64,000 nt of DNA from Amaranthus tricolor (lineage: Eukaryota > Streptophyta > Magnoliopsida > Caryophyllales > Amaranthaceae). Location: NCBI RefSeq assembly GCF_026212465.1, contig NC_080058.1, positions 21,560,406-21,624,405 of the forward strand, read 5' to 3'. The notes beneath the pieces were generated by a model that saw only the letters and a program-made list of their open reading frames with translations, did not search any database and was not told the DNA's origin. Within the stretch, counting starts at the first letter, position 1; every line of letters begins with the position of its first letter. Position numbers and translations under genes: made by a program. This document shows, in pieces, positions 26,027 to 39,439 of this stretch.

Positions 26027-27384
26027 AGCTCAAACTTGGTTTGTTTTGCCCGAAACTTGGCACACAACGCTATTTGGTATATATTATTGTCTTGAAGTCG
26101 TTAGAATTGAAAATCATAGTCATATGCTAGAAATTACATGTTAAGTTGCGATTTTAAGGGTTTTTAAGCGTTTTTGACACTTTTGCGCATAAAGTAGCTT
26201 AAACTTGGTTTGTATTGCACGAAACTTGGCACAAAACACTATTTGGTATATGTAGTATTGTGTTTAAGTGGTTCGAATTGATAATCATAGTCATATGCTA
26301 GAAATTATGTGTTAAGTTGCGATTTTAAGGGTTTTTAAGCGTTTTTGGAACTTTTTCGCATAAAGTAGCTCAAACTTGGTTTGTTATACACAAAACATGG
26401 CACACAACACTATTAGGTATATATTATTGTGTTGAAGTGGTTAGAATTGAAAATCTTAGTCATATGCAAAAAATTACTTGTTACGTCGCGATTTTAAGGG
26501 TTTTTAAAAGTTTTTGGCACTTTTGCGACTAAAGTAGCTCAAACTTGGTTTGTTTTGCACGAAACTTGGAATACAACACTTTTTCGTTTATATTATTGAT
26601 TTGAAGTGGTTAGAATTTAAAATCATAGTCAAGTGCTAGATATTACGTGTTAAGTTGCGATTTTAAGGGTTTTTTAGCGTTTTTGGCACTTTTGCGCATA
26701 AAGTAGCTCAAACTTGGTTTGTATTGGACGAAACTTGGCACACAACACTATTTGGTATATATTATTGTGTTGAAGTGGTTAGAATTGATAATCATAGTCA
26801 TATGCTAAAAATTACGTGTTAAGTTGCGATTTTAAGGGTTTCAAAGCGTTTTTGGCACTTTTGCGCATAAAGTAGCTCAAACTTGGTTTGTTTTACAAAA
26901 AACTTGACACACAACACTATTAGGTATATATTATTGTGTTGAAATGGTTAGAATTGAAAAACATAGTCATATGCAATAAATTACATGTTAAGTTGCGATT
27001 TTAAGGGTTTTTAAGCGTTTTTGACACTTTTGCGCGTAAAGAAGCACGCTCAAACTTGGTTTGTTTTGCAAGAAACTTGGCATACAACACTATTTGTGAT
27101 ATATTATTGTGTTGCAGTGGTTAGAATTGAAAATCATAGTGAAATGCTAGATTTTACGTGTTAAGTTGCGATTTTAAGGGTTTTTAAGCGTTTTTGGCAC
27201 TTGTGCGCATAAAGTTGCTCAAACTTGTTTTGTTTTGCACGAAACTTGGCACAATACACTATTTGATTTATATTATTGGGTTGAAGTGGTTATAATTTAA
27301 AATCATAGTCATCTGCTAGAAATTACGTGTTAAGTTGCGATTTTAAGGGTTTTTAAACGTTTTTGGCACTTTTGCGCATAAAGT

Positions 27385-27771
27385 GAGAATTCTTATTAAT
27401 CACAAAACTAAATCCATATACATCAGAGACGACCTCTTTTTATAGGTTTCTAGCTAGCTAACGGCTATAAACATCACGTGCTATACAATATGCCTCTTAA
27501 AACATAAATTAAAAACAAGAACACTTGGGTACTAATCAGCACTGATCAGTGACCAGCCCAGCTTACGCGCGTATGCTAGTGAGCAGTGTGCTTCAGAATC
27601 ATGGTTCTTGGGATTTGATGTCTTGGTCCATGTATGGAGATCACATTTCCATGGTTTTTTGGATCCAGGCCTCCTTCGTTATGGCTCAAACCACGCGGCA
27701 AGGTAAGCTGGTCAGCGACTAGGCTGCTGTCCTGTTCAACCCCCTTTGTTGTTTCATGGTTTGTTATTGTT
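27385..27771 (-). repeat. 387 bp embedded segment, copy 12
   Basis: Transition type, close to block D, with private changes (CAGGCCTCCTTCG). Ten monomers follow. From this copy on, the palindrome CACTGATCAGTG is complete. Confidence 0.93.
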
Positions 27772-29471
27772 AGCTCAAACTTGGTTTGTTTTGCCCGAAA
27801 CTTGGCACACAACGCTATTTGGTATATTTTATTGTCTTGAAGTCGTTAGAATTGAAAATCATAGTCATATGCTAGAAATTACATGTTACGTTTCGATTTT
27901 AAGGGTTTTTAAGCGTTTTTGACACTTTTGCGCATAAAGTAGCTTAAACTTGGTTTGTATTGCACAAAACTTGGCACAAAACACTATTTGGTATATATAG
28001 TATTGTGTTTAAGTGGTTCGAATTGATAATAATTGTCATATGCTAGAAATTATGCGTTAAGTTGCGATTTTAAGGGTTTTTAAGCGTTTTTGGCACTTTT
28101 GCGCATAAAGTAGCTCAAACTTGGTTTGTTTTACACAAAACATGGCACACAATACTATTAGGTATATATTACTGTGTTTAAGTTGTTAGAATTGAAAATC
28201 ATAGTCATATGCTAAAAATTACGTGTTAAGTTGCGATTTTAAGGGTTTTTAAGCGTTTTTGGCACTTTTGCGCATAAAGTTGCTCAAACTTGGTTTGTTT
28301 TACAAAAAACTTGACACACAACACTATTAGGTATATATTATTGTGTTGAAGTGGTTAGAATTGAAAATCATAGTCATATGCAAAAAATTACTTGTTAAGT
28401 CGTGATTTTAAGGGTTTCAAGCGTTTTTGGCACTTTTGCGTATAAAGTAGCTCAAACTTGGTTTGTTTTCCACGAAACTTGGAATACTACACTATTTGGT
28501 TTATATTATTGTGTTGAAGTGGTTAGAATTGAAAATCATAGTCAAGTGCTAGATATTACGTGTTAAGATGCGATTTTAAGGGTTTTTTTAGCGTTTTTGG
28601 CACTTTTGCGCATAAAGTAGCTCGCTCAAACTTGTTTTGTTTTGCACGAAACTTGGTATACAAAACTATTTGGTATATATTATTGTGTTGCAGTGGTTAG
28701 AATTGAAAATCATAGTGAAATACTAGAAATTACGTGTTAAGTTGAGATTTTAAGGGTTTTTAAGCGTTTTTGGCACTTGTGCGCATAAAGTAGCTGAAAC
28801 TTGGTTTGTATTGCACGAAACTTGGCACACAACACTATTTGGTATATATTATTGTGTTGAAGTGGTTAGAATTGATAATCATAGTCTTATGCTAGAAATT
28901 ACGTGTTAAGTTGCGATTTTAAGGGTTTCAAAGCGTTTTTGGCACTTTTGCGCATAAATTAGCTCAAACTTGGTTTGTTTTGCACGAAACTTGGAATACA
29001 ACACTATTAGGTATATATTATTGTGTTGAAGTGGTTAGAATTGAAAAACATAGTCATATGCAAAAAATTACTTGTTAAGTTGCGATTTTATGTGTTTTTA
29101 AGCGTTTTTGACACTTTTGCGCGCAAAGTAGCACGCTCAAACTTGGTTTGTTTTGCATGAAACTTGGCATACAACACTATTTGGTATATATCATTGTGTT
29201 GCAGTGGTTAGAATTGAAAATCATAGTGAAATGCTAGATATTACGTGTTAAGTTGCGATTTTGAGGGTTTTTAAGCGTTTTTGGCACTTGTGCGCATAAA
29301 GTAGCTCAAACTTGTTTTGTTTTGCACGAAACTTGGCACAATACACTATTTGGTTTATATTATTGGGTTGAAGTGGTTATAATTTAAAATCATAGTCATC
29401 TGCTAGAAATTACGTGTTAAGATGCGATTTTAAGGGTTTTTAAACGTTTTTGGCACTTTTGCGCATAAAGT

Positions 29472-29858
29472 GAGAATTCTTATTAATCACAAAACTAAAT
29501 CCATATACATCAGAGACGACCTCTTTTTATAGGTTTCTAGCTAGCTAACGGCTATAAACATCACGTGCTATACAATATGCCTCTTAAAACATAAATTAAA
29601 AACAAGAACACTTGGGCATTAATCAGCACTGATCAGTGACCAGCCCAGCTTGCGCGCGTATGCTAGTGAGCAGTGTGCTTCACAATCATGGTTCTTGGGA
29701 TTTTATGTCTTGGTCCATGTATGGAGATCACATTTCCATGGTTTTTTGGATCCAGGTCTCCTTGGTTATGGCTCAAACCACGCGGCAAGGTAGGCTGGTC
29801 AGCGGGTAGGCTGCTGTCCTGTTCTACACCCTTTATTGTTTCATGGTTCGTTATTGTT
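29472..29858 (-). repeat. 387 bp embedded segment, copy 13
   Basis: First block D copy. Only four monomers follow; the fourth is a fusion type. Confidence 0.93.
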
Positions 29859-30537
29859 AGCTCAAACTTGGTTTGTTTATCCCAAAACTTGGAACACAAC
29901 GCTATTTGGTATATATTGTTTTCTTGAAGTCGTTAGAATTGAAAATCATAGTCATATGCTAGAAATTACATGTTAAGTTGCGATTTTATGGGTTTTTAAG
30001 CGTTTTTAGCACTTTTTCGCATCAAGTAGCTTAAACTTGGTTTGTATTGCACGAAACTTGGCACAAAACACTATTTAGTATATATATTATTGTGTTTAAG
30101 TGGTTCGAATTGATAATCATAGTTATATGCTAGAAATTATGTGTTAAGTTGCGATTTTAAAGGCTTTTAAGCGTTTTTGGCACTTTTGCGCATAAAGTAG
30201 CTCAAACTTGGTTTGTCTTACACAAAACATGGCACACAACACTATTAGGTGTATATTATTGTGTTGAAGTGGTTAGAATTTAAAACCATAGTTATATGCT
30301 AAAAATTACGTGTTAAGTTGCAATTTTAAAGGGTTTTTAAGCGTTTTTGACACTTTTGCGTATAAAGTAGCTCAAACTTGGTTTGTTTTACACAAAACAT
30401 GGCACACAATACTATTAGGTATATATTAATGTGTTTAAGTTGTTAGAATTGAAAATCATAGTCATCTGCTAGAAATTACGTGTTAAGATGCGATTTTAAG
30501 GGTTTTTAAACGTTTTTGGCACTTTTGCGCATAAAGT

Positions 30538-30924
30538 GAGAATTCTTATTAATCACAAAACTAAATCCATATACATCAGAGACGACCTCTTTTTATAGGT
30601 TTCTAGCTAGCTAACGGCTATAAACATCACGTGCTATACAATATGCCTCTTAAAACATAAATTAAAAACAAGAACACTTGGGCATTAATCAGCACTGATC
30701 AGTGACCAGCCCAGCTTGCGCGCGTATGCTAGTGAGCAGTGTGCTTCACAATCATGGTTCTTGGGATTTTATGTCTTGGTCCATGTATGGAGATCACATT
30801 TCCATGGTTTTTTGGATCCAGGTCTCCTTGGTTATGGCTCAAACCACGCGGCAAGGTAGGCTGGTCAGCGGGTAGGCTGCTGTCCTGTTCTACACCCTTT
30901 ATTGTTTCATGGTTCGTTATTGTT
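30538..30924 (-). repeat. 387 bp embedded segment, copy 14
   Basis: Block D type, 1066 bp after copy 13. A full 13-monomer unit follows. Confidence 0.93.
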
Positions 30925-33133
30925 AGCTCAAACTTGGTTTGTTTATCCCAAAACTTGGAACACAACGCTATTTGGTATATATTGTTTTCTTGAAGTCGTT
31001 AGAATTGAAAATCATAGTCATATGCTAGAAATTACATGTTAAGTTGCGATTTTATGGGTTTTTAAGCGTTTTTAGCACTTTTTCGCATCAAGTAGCTTAA
31101 ACTTGGTTTGTATTGCACGAAACTTGGCACAAAACACTATTTAGTATATATATTATTGTGTTTAAGTGGTTCGAATTGATAATCATAGTTATATGCTAGA
31201 AATTATGTGTTAAGTTGCGATTTTAAAGGTTTTTAAGCGTTTTTGGCACTTTTGCGCATAAAGTAGCTCAAACTTGGTTTGTCTTACACAAAACATGGCA
31301 CACAACACTATTAAGTGTATATTATTGTGTTGAAGTGGTTAGAATTTAAAACCATAGTTATATGCTAAAAATTACGTGTTAAGTTGCAATTTTAAAGGGT
31401 TTTTAAGCGTTTTTGACACTTTTGCATATAAAGTAGCTCAAACTTGGTTTGTTTTGCACGAAACTTGGAATACAACACTATTTTGTTTATATTATAGTGT
31501 TTAACTGGTTATAATTGAAAATCATACTCAACTGTTAGATAATACGTGTTAAGTTGCGATTTTAAGGGTTTCTAAGCGTTTTTTGCACTTTTGCGCATAA
31601 AGTAGCTTAAACTTGGTTTGTATTGCACAAAACTTGGCACAAAACACTATTTGGTATATATAGTATTGTGTTTAAGTGGTTCGAATTGATAATAATTGTC
31701 ATATGCTAGAAATTATGCGTTAAGTTGCGATTTTAAGGGTTTTTAAGCGTTTTTGGCACTTTTGCGCATAAAGTAGCTCAAACTTGGTTTGTTTTACACA
31801 AAACATGGCACACAATACTATTAGGTATATATTAATGTGTTTAAGTTGTTAGAATTGAAAATCATAGTCATATGCTAAAAATTACGTGTTAAGTTGCGAT
31901 TTTAAGGGTTTTTAAGCGTTTTTGGCACTTTTGCGCATAAAGTTGCTCAAACTTGGTTTGTTTTACAAAAAACTTGACACACAACACTATTAGGTATATA
32001 TTATTGTGTTGAAGTGGTTAGAATTGAAAATCATAGTCATATGCAAAAAATTACTTGTTAAGTCGCGATTTTAAGGGTTTCAAGCGTTTTTGGCACTTTT
32101 GCGTATAAAGTAGCTCAAACTTGGTTTGTTTTCCACGAAACTTGGAATACTACACTATTTGGTTTATATTATTGTGTTGAAGTGGTTAGATTTGAAAATC
32201 ATAGTCAAGTGCTAGATATTACGTGTTAAGTTGCGATTTTAAGGGTTTTTTAGCGTTTTTGGCACTTTTGCGCATAAAGTAGCTCGCTCAAACTTGTTTT
32301 GTTTTGCACGAAACTTGGTATACAAAACTATTTGGTATATATTATTGTGTTGCAGTGGTTAGAATTGAAAATCATAGTGAAATACTAGAAATTACGTGTT
32401 AAGTTGAGATTTTAAGGGTTTTTAAGCGTTTTTGGCACTTGTGCGCATAAAGTAGCTGAAACTTGGTTTGTATTGCACGAAACTTGGCACATAACACTAT
32501 TTGGTATATATTATTGTGTTGAAGTGGTTAGAATTGATAATCATAGTCTTATGCTAGAAATTACGTGTTAAGTTGCGATTTTAAGGGTTTCAAAGCGTTT
32601 TTGGCACTTTTGCGCATAAATTAGCTCAAACTTGGTTTGTTTTGCACGAAACTTGGAATACAACACTATTAGGTATATATTATTGTGTTGAAGTGGTTAG
32701 AATTGAAAAACATAGTCATATGCAAAAAATTACTTGTTAAGTTGCGATTTTATGTGTTTTTAAGCGTTTTTGACACTTTTGCGCGCAAAGTAGCACGCTC
32801 AAACTTGGTTTGTTTTGCATGAAACTTGGCATACAACACTATTTGGTATATATCATTGTGTTGCAGTGGTTAGAATTGAAAATCATAGTGAAATGCTAGA
32901 TATTACGTGTTAAGTTGCGATTTTGAGGGTTTTTAAGCGTTTTTGGCACTTGTGCGCATAAAGTAGCTCAAACTTGTTTTGTTTTGCACGAAACTTGGCA
33001 CAATACACTATTTGGTTTATATTATTGGGTTGAAGTGGTTATAATTTAAAATCATAGTCATCTGCTAGAAATTACGTGTTAAGATGCGATTTTAAGGGTT
33101 TTTAAACGTTTTTGGCACTTTTGCGCATAAAGT

Positions 33134-33520
33134 GAGAATTCTTATTAATCACAAAACTAAATCCATATACATCAGAGACGACCTCTTTTTATAGGTTTCT
33201 AGCTAGCTAACGGCTATAAACATCACGTGCTATACAATATGCCTCTTAAAACATAAATTAAAAACAAGAACACTTGGGCATTAATCAGCACTGATCAGTG
33301 ACCAGCCCAGCTTGCGCGCGTATGCTAGTGAGCAGTGTGCTTCACAATCATGGTTCTTGGGATTTTATGTCTTGGTCCATGTATGGAGATCACATTTCCA
33401 TGGTTTTTTGGATCCAGGTCTCCTTGGTTATGGCTCAAACCACGCGGCAAGGTAGGCTGGTCAGCGGGTAGGCTGCTGTCCTGTTCTACACCCTTTATTG
33501 TTTCATGGTTCGTTATTGTT
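33134..33520 (-). repeat. 387 bp embedded segment, copy 15
   Basis: Block D type, 2596 bp after copy 14. Thirteen monomers follow, the last ones within the low-quality patch. Confidence 0.93.
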
Positions 33521-35733
33521 AGCTCAAACTTGGTTTGTTTATCCCAAAACTTGGAACACAACGCTATTTGGTATATATTGTTTTCTTGAAGTCGTTAGAA
33601 TTGAAAATCATAGTCATATGCTAGAAATTACATGTTAAGTTGCGATTTTATGGGTTTTTAAGCGTTTTTAGCACTTTTTCGCATCAAGTAGCTTAAACTT
33701 GGTTTGTATTGCACGAAACTTGGCACAAAACACTATTTAGTATATATATTATTGTGTTTAAGTGGTTCGAATTGATAATCATAGTTATATGCTAGAAATT
33801 ATGTGTTAAGTTGCGATTTTAAAGGCTTTTAAGCGTTTTTGGCACTTTTGCGCATAAAGTAGCTCAAACTTGGTTTGTCTTACACAAAACATGGCACACA
33901 ACACTATTAGGTGTATATTATTGTGTTGAAGTGGTTAGAATTTAAAACCATAGTTATATGCTAAAAATTACGTGTTAAGTTGCAATTTTAAAGGGTTTTT
34001 AAGCGTTTTTGACACTTTTGCGTATAAAGTAGCTCAAACTTGGTTTGTTTTGCACGAAACTTGGAATACAACACTATTTTGTTTATATTATAGTGTTTAA
34101 GTGGTTATAATTGAAAATCATACTCAACTGTTAGATAATACGTGTTAAGTTGCGATTTTAAGGGTTTCTAAGCGTTTTTTGCACTTTTGCGCATAAAGTA
34201 GCTTAAACTTGGTTTGTATTGCACAAAACTTGGCACAAAACACTATTTGGTATATATAGTATTGTGTTTAAGTGGTTCGAATTGATAATAATTGTCATAT
34301 GCTAGAAATTATGCGTTAAGTTGCGATTTTAAGGGTTTTTAAGCGTTTTTGGCTCTTTTGCGCATAAAGTAGCTCAAACTTGGTTTGTTTTACACAAAAC
34401 ATGGCACACAATACTATTAGGTATATATTACTGTGTTTAAGTTGTTAGAATTGAAAATCATAGTCATATGCTAAAAATTACGTGTTAAGTTGCGATTTTA
34501 AGGGTTTTTAAGCGTTTTTGGCACTTTTGCGCATAAAGTTGCTCAAACTTGGTTTGTTTTACAAAAAACTTGACACACAACACTATTAGGTATATATTAT
34601 TGTGTTGAAGTGGTTAGAATTGAAAATCATAGTCATATGCAAAAAATTACTTGTTAAGTCGCGATTTTAAGGGTTTCAAGCGTTTTTTGGCACTTTTGCG
34701 TATAAAGTAGCTCAAACTTGGTTTGTTTTCCACGAAACTTGGAATACTACACTATTTGGTTTATATTATTGTGTTGAAGTGGTTAGATTTGAAAATCATA
34801 GTCAAGTGCTAGATATTACGTGTTAAGTTGCGATTTTAAGGGTTTTTTAGCGTTTTTGGCACTTTTGCGCATAAAGTAGCTCGCTCAAACTTGTTTTGTT
34901 TTGCACGAAACTTGGTATACAAAACTATTTGGTATATATTATTGTGTTGCAGTGGTTAGAATTGAAAATCATAGTGAAATACTAGAAATTACGTGTTAAG
35001 TTGAGATTTTAAGGGTTTTTAAGCGTTTTTGGCACTTGTGCGCATAAAGTAGCTGAAACTTGGTTTGTATTGCACGAAACTTGGCACATAACACTATTTG
35101 GTATATATTATTGTGTTGAAGTGGTTAGAATTGATAATCATAGTCTTATGCTAGAAATTACGTGTTAAGTTGCGATTTTAAGGGGTTTCAAAGCGTTTTT
35201 GGCACTTTTGCGCATAAATTAGCTCAAACTTGGTTTGTTTTGCACGAAACTTGGAATACAACACTATTAGGTATATATTATTGTGTTGAAGTGGTTAGAA
35301 TTGAAAAACATAGTCATATGCAAAAAATTACTTGTTAAGTTGCGATTTTATGTGTTTTTAAGCGTTTTTGACACTTTTGCGCGCAAAGTAGCACGCTCAA
35401 ACTTGGTTTGTTTTGCATGAAACTTGGCATACAACACTATTTGGTATATATCATTGTGTTGCAGTGGTTAGAATTGAAAATCATAGTGAAATGCTAGATA
35501 TTACGTGTTAAGTTGCGATTTTGAGGGTTTTTTAAGCGTTTTTGGCACTTGTGCGCATAAAGTAGCTCAAACTTGTTTTGTTTTGCACGAAACTTGGCAC
35601 AATACACTATTTGGTTTATATTATTGGGGTTGAAGTGGTTATAATTTAAAATCATAGTCATCTGCTAGAAATTACGTGTTAAGATGCGATTTTAAGGGTT
35701 TTTAAACGTTTTTGGCACTTTTGCGCATAAAGT

Positions 35734-36123
35734 GAGAATTCTTATTAATCACAAAACTAAATCCATATACATCAGAGACGACCTCTTTTTATAGGTTTCT
35801 AGCTAGCTAACGGCTATAAACATCACGTGCTATACAATATGCCTCTTAAAACATAAATTAAAAACAAGAACACTTGGGCATTAATCAGCACTGATCAGTG
35901 ACCAGCCCAGCTTGCGCGCGTATGCTAGTGAGCAGTGTGCTTCACAATCATGGTTCTTGGGATTTTAATGTCTTGGTCCATGTATGGAGATCACATTTCC
36001 ATGGTTTTTTGGATCCAGGTCTCCTTGGTTATGGCTCAAACCACGCGGCAAGGTAGGCTGGTCAGCGGGTAGGGCTTGCTGTCCTGTTCTACACCCTTTA
36101 TTGTTTCATGGTTCGTTATTGTT
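35734..36123 (-). repeat. 387 bp embedded segment, copy 16 (390 bp)
   Basis: Block D type with three private one-base insertions (including GGGCTTGCTG against GGCTGCTG). These lie in the low-quality patch and are probably consensus errors. Four monomers follow. Confidence 0.9.
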
Positions 36124-36807
36124 AGCTCAAACTTGGTTTGTTTATCCCAAAACTTGGAACACAACGCTATTTGGTATATATTGTTTTTCTTGAAGTCGTT
36201 AGAATTGAAAATCATAGTCATATGCTAGAAATTACATGTTAAGTTGCGATTTTATGGGTTTTTTAAGCGTTTTTAGCACTTTTTCGCATCAAGTAGCTTA
36301 AACTTGGTTTGTATTGCACGAAACTTGGCACAAAACACTATTTAGTATATATATTATTGTGTTTAAGTGGTTCGAATTGATAATCATAGTTATATGCTAG
36401 AAATTATGTGTTAAGTTGCGATTTTAAAGGCTTTTAAGCGTTTTTGGCACTTTTGCGCATAAAGTAGCTCAAACTTGGTTTGTCTTACACAAAACATGGC
36501 ACACAACACTATTAGGTGTATATTATTGTGTTGAAGTGGTTAGAATTTAAAAACCATAGTTATATGCTAAAAATTACGTGTTAAGTTGCAATTTTAAAGG
36601 GTTTTTAAGCGTTTTTGACACTTTTGCGTATAAAGTAGCTCAAACTTGGTTTGTTTTACACAAAACATGGCACACAATAACTATTAGGTATATATTAATG
36701 TGTTTAAGTTGTTAGAATTGAAAATCATAGTCATCTGCTAGAAAATTACGTGTTAAGATGCGATTTTAAGGGTTTTTAAACGTTTTTGGCACTTTTGCGC
36801 ATAAAGT

Positions 36808-37197
36808 GAGAATTCTTATTAATCACAAAACTAAATCCATATACATCAGAGACGACCTCCTTTTTATAGGTTTCTAGCTAGCTAACGGCTATAAACATCA
36901 CATGCTATACAATATGCCTCTTAAAACATAATTAAAAACAAGAACACTTGGGCATTAATCAGCACTGATTCAGTGACCAGCCCAGCTTGCGCGCGTATGC
37001 TAGTGAGCAGTGTGCTTCACAATCATGGTTCTTGGGATTTTATGTCTTGGTCCATGTATGGGAGATCACATTTCCATGGTTTTTTGGATCCAGGTCTCCT
37101 TGGTTATGGCTCAAAACCACGCGGCAAGGTAGGCTGGACAGCGGGTAGGCTGCTGTCCTGTTCTACACCCTTTATTGTTTCATGGTTCGTTATTGTT
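36808..37197 (-). repeat. 387 bp embedded segment, copy 17 (390 bp)
   Basis: Block D type with private one-base insertions and deletions (GACCTCC, ATAATTAAAAAC, GATTCAGTG, TATGGGAGATC, TATCCAAAAC) and a CACATG in place of CACGTG. Lies in the low-quality patch. Eleven monomers follow. Confidence 0.9.
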
Positions 37198-39052
37198 AGC
37201 TCAAACTTGGTTTGTTTATCCAAAACTTGGAACACAACGCTATTTGGTATATATTGTTTTCTTGAAGTCGTTAGAATTGAAAATCATAGTCATATGCTAG
37301 AAATTACATGTTAAGTTGCGATTTTATGGGTTTTTAAGCGTTTTTTAGCACTTTTTTCGCATCAAGTAGCTTAAACTTGGTTTGTATTGCACGAAACTTG
37401 GCACAAAACACTATTTAGTATATATATTATTGTGTTTAAGTGGTTTCGAATTGATAATCATAGTTATATGCTAGAAATTATGTGTTAAGTTGCGATTTTA
37501 AAGGCTTTTAAGCGTTTTTGGCACTTTGCGCATAAAGTAGCTCAAACTTGGTTTGTCTTACACAAAACATGGCACACAACACTATTAGGTGTATATTATT
37601 GTGTTGAAGTGGTTAGAATTTAAAACCATAGTTATATGCTAAAAATTACGTGTTAAGTTGCAATTTTAAAGGGTTTTTTAAGCGTTTTTTGACACTTTTG
37701 CGTATAAAGTAGCTCAAACTTGGTTTGTTTTACACAAAACATGGCACACAATACTATTAGGTATATATTAATGTGTTTAAGTTGTTAGAATTGAAAATCA
37801 TAGTCATATGCTAAAAATTACGTGTTAAGTTGCGATTTTAAGGGTTTTTAAGCGTTTTTGGCACTTTTTGCGCATAAAGTTGCTCAAACTTGGTTTGTTT
37901 TACAAAAAACTTGACACACAACACTATTAGGTATATATTATTGTGTTGAAGTGGTTAGAATTGAAAATCATAGTCATATGCAAAAAATTACTTGTTAAGT
38001 CGCGATTTTAAGGGTTTCAAGCGTTTTTGGCACTTTTGCGTATAAAGTAGCTCAAACTTGGTTTGTTTTCCACGAAACTTGGAATACTACACTATTTGGT
38101 TTATATTATTGTGTTGAAGTGGTTAGAATTGAAAATCATAGTCAAGTGCTAGATATTACGTGTTAAGTTGCGATTTTAAGGGTTTTTTTAGCGTTTTTGG
38201 CACTTTTGCGCATAAAGTAGCTCGCTCAAACTTGTTTTGTTTTGCACGAAACTTGGTATACAAAACTATTTGGTATATATTATTGTGTTGCAGTGGTTAG
38301 AATTGAAAATCATAGTGAAATACTAGAAATTACGTGTTAAGTTGAGATTTTAAGGGTTTTTAAGCGTTTTTGGCACTTGTGCGCATAAAGTAGCTGAAAA
38401 CTTGGTTTGTATTGCACGAAACTTGGCACATAACACTATTTGGTATATATTATTGTGTTGAAGTGGTTAGAATTGATAATCATAGTCTTATGCTAGAAAT
38501 TACGTGTTAAGTTGCGATTTTAAGGGTTTCAAAGCGTTTTTGGCACTTTTTGCGCATAAATTAGCTCAAACTTGGTTTGTTTTGCACGAAACTTGGAATA
38601 CAACACTATTAGGTATATATTATTGTGTTGAAGTGGTTAGAATTGAAAAACATAGTCATATGCAAAAAATTACTTGTTAAGTTGCGATTTTATGTGTTTT
38701 TAAGCGTTTTTGACACTTTTGCGCGCAAAGTAGCACGCTCAAACTTGGTTTGTTTTGCATGAAACTTGGCATACAACACTATTTGGTATATATCATTGTG
38801 TTGCAGTGGTTAGAATTGAAAATCATAGTGAAATGCTAGATATTACGTGTTAAGTTGCGATTTTGAGGGTTTTTAAGCGTTTTTGGCACTTGTGCGCATA
38901 AAGTAGCTCAAACTTGTTTTGTTTTGCACGAAACTTGGCACAATACACTATTTGGTTTATATTATTGGGTTGAAGTGGTTATAATTTAAAATACGTGTTA
39001 AGATGCGATTTTAAGGGTTTTTAAACGTTTTTGGCACTTTTGCGCATAAAGT

Positions 39053-39439
39053 GAGAATTCTTATTAATCACAAAACTAAATCCATATACATCAGAGACGA
39101 CCTCTTTTTATAGGTTTCTAGCTAGCTAACGGCTATAAACATCACGTGCTATACAATATGCCTCTTAAAACATAAATTAAAAACAAGAACACTTGGGCAT
39201 TAATCAGCACTGATCAGTGACCAGCCCAGCTTGCGCGCGTATGCTAGTGAGCAGTGTGCTTCACAATCATGGTTCTTGGGATTTTATGTCTTGGTCCATG
39301 TATGGAGATCACATTTCCATGGTTTTTTGGATCCAGGTCTCCTTGGTTATGGCTCAAACCACGCGGCAAGGTAGGCTGGTCAGCGGGTAGGCTGCTGTCC
39401 TGTTCTACACCCTTTATTGTTTCATGGTTCGTTATTGTT
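39053..39439 (-). repeat. 387 bp embedded segment, copy 18
   Basis: Block D type, clean again. The monomer just before it lacks 21 bp (deletion at about 38992). Thirteen monomers follow. Confidence 0.93.

Larger units (their letters stand above)
25640..29471 (+). repeat. satellite block C: transition units (8 and 10 monomers)
   Basis: Two segment copies (25640 and 27385) with intervals of 1745 and 2087 bp join blocks B and D. The segments have the GAGAATTC left end and the ATAAATTAAAAAC variant seen in block D, but differ from D at scattered bases. Monomers are related to both blocks and not clearly homogenised. Confidence 0.8.
34680..38570. other. likely low-quality consensus patch within the satellite
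   Basis: Compared with neighbouring, otherwise near-identical units, this stretch has more than 20 private one-base insertions or deletions, mostly in homopolymers. Examples are GGGTTTTTTAAGCG, AAAAACCATAG, CACTTTTTGCGC, GTGGTTTCGAATTG and CACTTTGCGC. Units on both sides have almost none. The pattern fits weak read support or failed polishing. Confidence 0.7.

Noticed and set aside
35984..37314. Altered open frames (69 and 113 codons) in segment copies 16 and 17
   Set aside because: They result from private one-base indels in the likely low-quality patch.
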